Shown one piece after another: positions 60,303 to 64,000 of a stretch of 64,000 nucleotides of DNA. Positions within the stretch are counted from its first letter, which is position 1; each line of letters begins with the position of its first letter. Made by a program: the position numbers and the translations under genes. The notes beneath the pieces were generated by a model. The model made no database searches. It worked only from the letters and a program-made list of their open reading frames with translations, and was not told the origin of the DNA. The stretch is from Candidatus Methylacidiphilales bacterium (lineage in GTDB: Bacteria > Verrucomicrobiota > Verrucomicrobiia > Methylacidiphilales > JAAUTS01), in assembly GCA_028713655.1 (NCBI GenBank), contig JAQTNW010000007.1:18641-82640 (forward strand), given 5' to 3'.

Positions 60303-62519
60303 ATGGCAACAGTACCTGTTCCAGTCGAAGAAGTAATCTCCCGGTTCGGACCATCGCTGAATTTCCCTCCAGCTGAAGGCTACCCCGGACGCGATGAGCC
60401 GGATGAAGTGGTAAAAACACATTGCTGCTTCTGCGGAATGCAGTGCGGAATCAAGCTCCTGGTCAAAGACAACAAGATCGTTGGGTTTGAACCGTGGGAG
60501 GAGTTCCCATTCAATGAGGGCCGGCTCTGCCCCAAGGGCGTCCAGCGCTATCTTCAAAACAATCATACTGACCGCCTCCTGGAGCCGCTCGAACGGGTCG
60601 AAGGCAAAGGCTTCCGTCCAGTCGCCTGGGATGCCGCCCTCGACCGGGTCGTCTCCGAAATCCATCGCATCCAGGCCCGATATGGCCCTGATGCCTTCGC
60701 CATGCTTTCGGGTGTTTCACTTACAAATGAAAAGAGCTATCTTGCGGGCAAGTTTGCGCGCGTTGCGCTCAAAACCCGCAACCTCGATTACAACGGGCGC
60801 CTCTGCATGGTGAGCGCGGGCGCGGGGAATAAAAAGGCGTTCGGACTCGACCGCGCCTCCAACAATTTCGAGGATCTGGCCCATGCCGAAGTGGTGATGG
60901 TTTGCGGTTCCAACGTCAGCGAGACATTTCCAACGCTGACGCACTGGATTTGGCAGGCAAGAGACAATGGCGCCAAACTCATCGTGGTCGATCCGCGCCT
61001 GACTCCCATCGCCCGCACCGCAGACCTCCATCTTCCGATCCGGCCGGGCCGCGACTCCGCCCTCTACGGTGCGATCCTGCACCAACTCATCAAGCATGAC
61101 TGGCTGGATCACGATTTCATTGCCAACCACACCACCGATTTTGAGAAGGCCAAAGAGGCGGTTGTTGGCTACGACCTTGAATGGGCGGAGCATACCACGG
61201 GTATTCCAAAGGAAAAAATTCTGAAGGCTGCCCAATGGTGGGGTCCGGCAAAGACAAGCTTCCTTCTGCACGCCCGCGGCATCGAGCACCACAGCAAGGG
61301 CGTCGAGAATGTTCTGGCCTGCATCAATCTGGTGCTCGCCACCGGACGCATTGGCAAACCTTACTGCGGCTATGCCACCATCACGGGCCAGGGCAACGGA
61401 CAGGGCGGACGTGAGCACGGCCACAAATGCGACCAGCTTCCGGGCAACCGCGACATTGAAAATCCCGAGCACCGCAAGTACATCAGCAGTGTGTGGGGCA
61501 TTGAGGAAAAAGACCTGCCCGGCAAGGGCCTTACCGCCTACGAAATCATCGAGGCCATCAATCGTGGCGAAATCAAGGGGTTGCTATCCATCTGTTTCAA
61601 TCCTCTCGTCTCGCTCCCCAATAACAGCATCGTCCGCGAGGCGCTGGAAAAACTGGAGTTTTACACGGTCATTGATTTCTTCCTAAGCGAAACCGCGCGC
61701 CATGCCGACATCGTACTGCCCGGTTCCCTGCACGAGGAAGAGGACGGCACAGTCACAACCGCGGAAGGCCGCGTGGTGCGCATCCGCAAAGCCGTCAATC
61801 CGCCTGGCAACGCCCGGACCGACACGAGCATTCTGCTCGAAATCGCCCGCCGTCTCGGCGCCGAAAAATATTTTCGATTTGGCTCTTCCGAGGAAATTTT
61901 CAATGAACTGCGTGTGGCTTCCAAAGGCGGCACTGCGGATTACAACGGCATCACCTACAAAAAAATCGAGGACAATATGGGCGTCTTTTGGCCATGCCCC
62001 ACCGAAGATCATCCCGGTACGCCGCGTTTATGGGAGGACCGGAAGTTCAAGACCGCGGACGGCAAGGCCCACTTCCATGGAGTTCCTTACCGTGAACCCT
62101 CCGAAGTCACCGACGCCGAATTCCCGGTGATCCTTACTACGGGCCGCGTTGTTTCGCAATATCTCAGCGGCTCCCAGACCCGCCGCATTGGGAAGCTGGT
62201 ACAGCAATACCCCGAACCGTTGCTGGAGATTCATCCGAAACTCGCCGCGCGTTTGGGTATTCAGGAACGCGAACTGGTGCGTATCGTGACACGGCGCGGC
62301 GCGGCGGAATTCCCGGCCCAGCTTGTCGAAACGATCCGTGAAGACACAGTTTTCGTCCCGTATCATTGGCCCGGAAAAAAATCCATCAATCAACTGACAT
62401 CGGGCCATTTGGATCCCATTTCAAAAATTCCGGAATTCAAGGTCTGCGCCTGCCGGCTCGAACCTCTTCAGCGCCAGGCCCCGCCTCCCGGCGAAACCAA
62501 AGCCCACGCGAGCGCATGA
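60303..62519 (+). CDS. second molybdopterin oxidoreductase, nitrate-reductase-like
   Basis: A 738-residue enzyme. The 4Fe-4S motif '[13 protein letters not shown]' (C41/C42, C44, C48) has its fourth ligand in 'EGRLCPKG' (C76). '[20 protein letters not shown]' carries the likely molybdenum ligand Cys168. '[20 protein letters not shown]', '[20 protein letters not shown]' and '[20 protein letters not shown]' fit the NasA/NapA clade. The C-terminus 'VCACRLEPL' matches that group. No Tat signal, so it faces the cytoplasm unless exported with a partner. It differs from the first nasA and has a Rieske partner, suggesting a respiratory or alternative nitrate reductase. Confidence 0.88.
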   Translation: MATVPVPVEEVISRFGPSLNFPPAEGYPGRDEPDEVVKTHCCFCGMQCGIKLLVKDNKIVGFEPWEEFPFNEGRLCPKGVQRYLQNNHTDRLLEPLERVEGKGFRPVAWDAALDRVVSEIHRIQARYGPDAFAMLSGVSLTNEKSYLAGKFARVALKTRNLDYNGRLCMVSAGAGNKKAFGLDRASNNFEDLAHAEVVMVCGSNVSETFPTLTHWIWQARDNGAKLIVVDPRLTPIARTADLHLPIRPGRDSALYGAILHQLIKHDWLDHDFIANHTTDFEKAKEAVVGYDLEWAEHTTGIPKEKILKAAQWWGPAKTSFLLHARGIEHHSKGVENVLACINLVLATGRIGKPYCGYATITGQGNGQGGREHGHKCDQLPGNRDIENPEHRKYISSVWGIEEKDLPGKGLTAYEIIEAINRGEIKGLLSICFNPLVSLPNNSIVREALEKLEFYTVIDFFLSETARHADIVLPGSLHEEEDGTVTTAEGRVVRIRKAVNPPGNARTDTSILLEIARRLGAEKYFRFGSSEEIFNELRVASKGGTADYNGITYKKIEDNMGVFWPCPTEDHPGTPRLWEDRKFKTADGKAHFHGVPYREPSEVTDAEFPVILTTGRVVSQYLSGSQTRRIGKLVQQYPEPLLEIHPKLAARLGIQERELVRIVTRRGAAEFPAQLVETIREDTVFVPYHWPGKKSINQLTSGHLDPISKIPEFKVCACRLEPLQRQAPPPGETKAHASA

Positions 62520-63091
62520 ACACCACAACCTTTCGCACCGACCAGGAATTTTTCCTTGACCCGCAGCGCTGCATTGGCTGCCACGCCTGCGAGATGGCCT
62601 GCGCCGAATGTGAAACGAACGGCCAGCTTCCGATGATCCACGTCGATTATGTGGACCGCTTTTTCACCACGCAAACCTCGGTGCAGATCTGCATGCATTG
62701 CGAGGACCCCGTGTGCGCCAAGGCCTGCCCGGCCGACGCCATAACCAAGGATGAGTTCGGCATCGTGCATACCGCGAACACGGCGCGTTGCATTGCCTGT
62801 TCCAATTGTGTGAACGCCTGCCCCTTCGGTGTGCCAAAGAAGATTGAGCCGATGGATCTCATGATGAAATGCAACATGTGCTACGACCGCACCAGCGCGG
62901 GCAAGAAACCCATGTGCGCCACGGTTTGCCCCAGCGGCGCGCTCTTTTACGGTACACGGGAGGAGATGGGCAAGCGGCGCCCGAACAGCACGCCTGTCAA
63001 CCAGTTCCGTTTCGGGAAACAAAGCGTGAAAACCAAGGTCAATATCATGATGCCCAAAGGCGCCACGGAACTCGTGGTGGATGAATTATGA
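62516..63091 (+). CDS. four-cluster ferredoxin subunit of the second molybdoenzyme
   Basis: A 191-residue protein from '[20 protein letters not shown]', overlapping the previous stop by four bases; the longer frame lies inside the molybdoenzyme gene. Four cysteine sets are complete: '[11 protein letters not shown]', '[13 protein letters not shown]', '[20 protein letters not shown]' and '[20 protein letters not shown]'. This is the NarH/DmsB-type electron conduit between the anchor and the catalytic subunit. Confidence 0.93.
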   Translation: MNTTTFRTDQEFFLDPQRCIGCHACEMACAECETNGQLPMIHVDYVDRFFTTQTSVQICMHCEDPVCAKACPADAITKDEFGIVHTANTARCIACSNCVNACPFGVPKKIEPMDLMMKCNMCYDRTSAGKKPMCATVCPSGALFYGTREEMGKRRPNSTPVNQFRFGKQSVKTKVNIMMPKGATELVVDEL

Positions 63092-63594
63092 ATCCAGCTC
63101 CATTCCCTGACAAACCTGATTACGAAGTCGATTTTCCAATCGAACGCGTAGAAGCCGAACACGTCTCGCGCCGCGAATTCGCGAAGTTTTTATGTTTGGT
63201 TTCCGGCGGCATGGCGGTTGGCAGTGGCTGGGTCGCCGTCAAAGATAAAATCTTCCCCCGTCGCCAACTGGAGGGGGAACTCTTCGTCTGCAACACATCG
63301 GAAGTCCCGCTTGGCGGCACCCGCGGATTTACGGCGCCGGGATCGAAGACTCCTTATATCCTGATCCACCTCAACGATGGAACCTGGCGCGCGTACGAGC
63401 AGAAATGCACGCATCTGTCCTGCGCGGTTTATTACCAGCCCAAGGCCGACAAGATCGAGTGTCCCTGCCACAATGGCTGGTTCGACGCCCGCACAGGCGC
63501 TGTCCTGCAAGGCCCGCCGCCGCGTCCGCTTCCGCATTTGGAAGTTATTTTGAAAGACGAAAACATCTACGTCAGGGAACCCCATGCGGCGTGA
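63088..63594 (+). CDS. Rieske 2Fe-2S protein of the second molybdoenzyme cluster
   Basis: A 168-residue protein with '[20 protein letters not shown]' (twin-arginine-like signal or anchor), then the Rieske domain: '[20 protein letters not shown]' supplies C-x-H and '[20 protein letters not shown]' supplies C-x-x-H plus the disulfide cysteine. It probably carries electrons on the outer face between a quinol oxidase-type step and the FeS/molybdenum subunits. Overlaps the previous gene by four bases. Confidence 0.93.
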   Translation: MNPAPFPDKPDYEVDFPIERVEAEHVSRREFAKFLCLVSGGMAVGSGWVAVKDKIFPRRQLEGELFVCNTSEVPLGGTRGFTAPGSKTPYILIHLNDGTWRAYEQKCTHLSCAVYYQPKADKIECPCHNGWFDARTGAVLQGPPPRPLPHLEVILKDENIYVREPHAA

Positions 63595-63597
63595 ATT

Positions 63598-64000
63598 ATG
63601 AGCACCTTTCGTGAAGCTCAACGGCAGGCGCACCCTTCCAAGACTAATACGCTGTTGCTCGGTGTGATTTGCGTGTTGATCCTCATCCTCACCCTGCAAA
63701 TCTGGCTCCTGACCGCAGCCTTGAACCAGTCCCTTGAAGGCGGCAATATGTTGAAATGGCTGGCCTTTTGGGCGTCACTTGCGCTTTTCCTGAGCGGCGC
63801 CGCCCTGTTGCAATATCTTCCCACCCCGCTGCGGGTTCCATTGCGGGCGCCGGTTCAAGAGGCGTTCCCGCAGGCCGCGTTGGCCTGGCGTACGCTGGGA
63901 ATCAGCGCCGTGAGCCTGGCCCTGGCGTTTTCCGTCTGGTTCATGTGGTCGGCTATTCCTATACGCCTGAACGAGGCTGGCTTCAGGCTGTCGCGCCAGC
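63598..64000 (+). CDS. membrane protein, truncated by the window end
   Basis: An open frame starting 'MSTFREAQRQAHPSKTNTLL', three bases after the Rieske stop, and running off the window. Three hydrophobic helices are seen ('LLLGVICVLILILTLQIWLL', 'LAFWASLALFLSGAALLQYL', 'AVSLALAFSVWFMWSAIPIR'). It resembles the small membrane proteins (DUF6755-like) that accompany Rieske-molybdoenzyme operons. Partial; function unknown. Confidence 0.75.
   Translation, partial: MSTFREAQRQAHPSKTNTLLLGVICVLILILTLQIWLLTAALNQSLEGGNMLKWLAFWASLALFLSGAALLQYLPTPLRVPLRAPVQEAFPQAALAWRTLGISAVSLALAFSVWFMWSAIPIRLNEAGFRLSRQ

Noticed and set aside
59169..60665. 498-codon minus-strand frame across the cytochrome-b-like gene
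   Set aside because: Shadow frame rich in glutamine and arginine; plus-strand genes are supported by domains and 4- to 8-base overlaps.

Overview
The window looks like a chromosomal segment from a Verrucomicrobiota-like (PVC superphylum) bacterium. This is inferred from gene content and layout (futalosine menaquinone pathway, AraC/PhyH/UroD-type island, many exported beta-barrel proteins, intergenic spacers full of degraded dispersed repeats), not from a marker gene. The genes look bacterial, moderately GC-rich and Gram-negative (outer-membrane barrels, OmpA, lipoprotein, Tat substrates). There is no rRNA; two tRNA genes are present (Leu-GAG, Ser-GGA).

Layout. 1-1.9 kb: small co-directional accessory genes (RelE/ParE-like toxin with antitoxin, a YbbC/YhhH NTF2-fold immunity-like protein, a DUF4262 protein) separated by palindromic spacers that resemble a gene-cassette array. 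1.9-4.7 kb: repeat-rich spacers, a Y-family DNA polymerase and a coiled-coil protein. 4.7-7.9 kb: carB. 8.1-9 kb: tRNA-Leu embedded in direct repeats that duplicate its own ends. 9-12 kb: AraC regulator, PhyH dioxygenase and UroD-like protein. 12-14 kb: small exported or membrane proteins. 14.2-17.6 kb: menaquinone operon ubiX-ubiA-mqnE-mqnA; the partner ubiD lies at 27.4 kb beside tadA. 18-21 kb: XRE/ImmA pair with two operator palindromes, a porin-like barrel, and an AbrB-type antitoxin with a Doc toxin. 21-26.4 kb: serine hydrolase, ECF42-type sigma factor with its typical DGPF (YciI), AHSA1 and VOC neighbours, and tag. 26.4-27.3 kb: nucleotidyltransferase pair. 29.7-34.7 kb: barrels, chrA and a PBP5-type carboxypeptidase. 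34.8 kb: tRNA-Ser whose 3' end is again duplicated downstream.

36.6-42.2 kb: a compact five-gene operon made only of exported envelope proteins (BamE-like lipoprotein, long coiled-coil protein, OmpA-domain protein, and two paralogues with unrelated N-termini but a nearly identical 217-residue C-terminal domain). I could not match it to a known system and regard it as the best candidate for something undescribed.

42.3-57.5 kb: a nitrate assimilation cluster: LysR regulator, a cytoplasmic NasS-like nitrate-binding protein, NrtA-B-C-D type ABC transporter, outer-membrane porin, CysJ-like flavoprotein, NirA-type siroheme nitrite reductase, a fused DmsB-DmsC FeS/membrane-anchor protein, and a NasA-type molybdoenzyme. 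A four-helix-bundle gene is inserted antisense in the middle. 57.5-59.3 kb: nitric-oxide defence genes (YgbA_NO family, a DGC-domain remnant, RIC/ScdA, and an NsrR/IscR-like Rrf2 regulator). 59.3-64 kb: a second molybdoenzyme operon (cytochrome-b-like membrane protein, molybdopterin oxidoreductase, four-cluster FeS protein, Rieske protein, and a membrane protein cut by the window end). Together the right third describes nitrate uptake and reduction to ammonium, a second membrane-linked nitrate-type oxidoreductase, and protection from the NO formed on the way.
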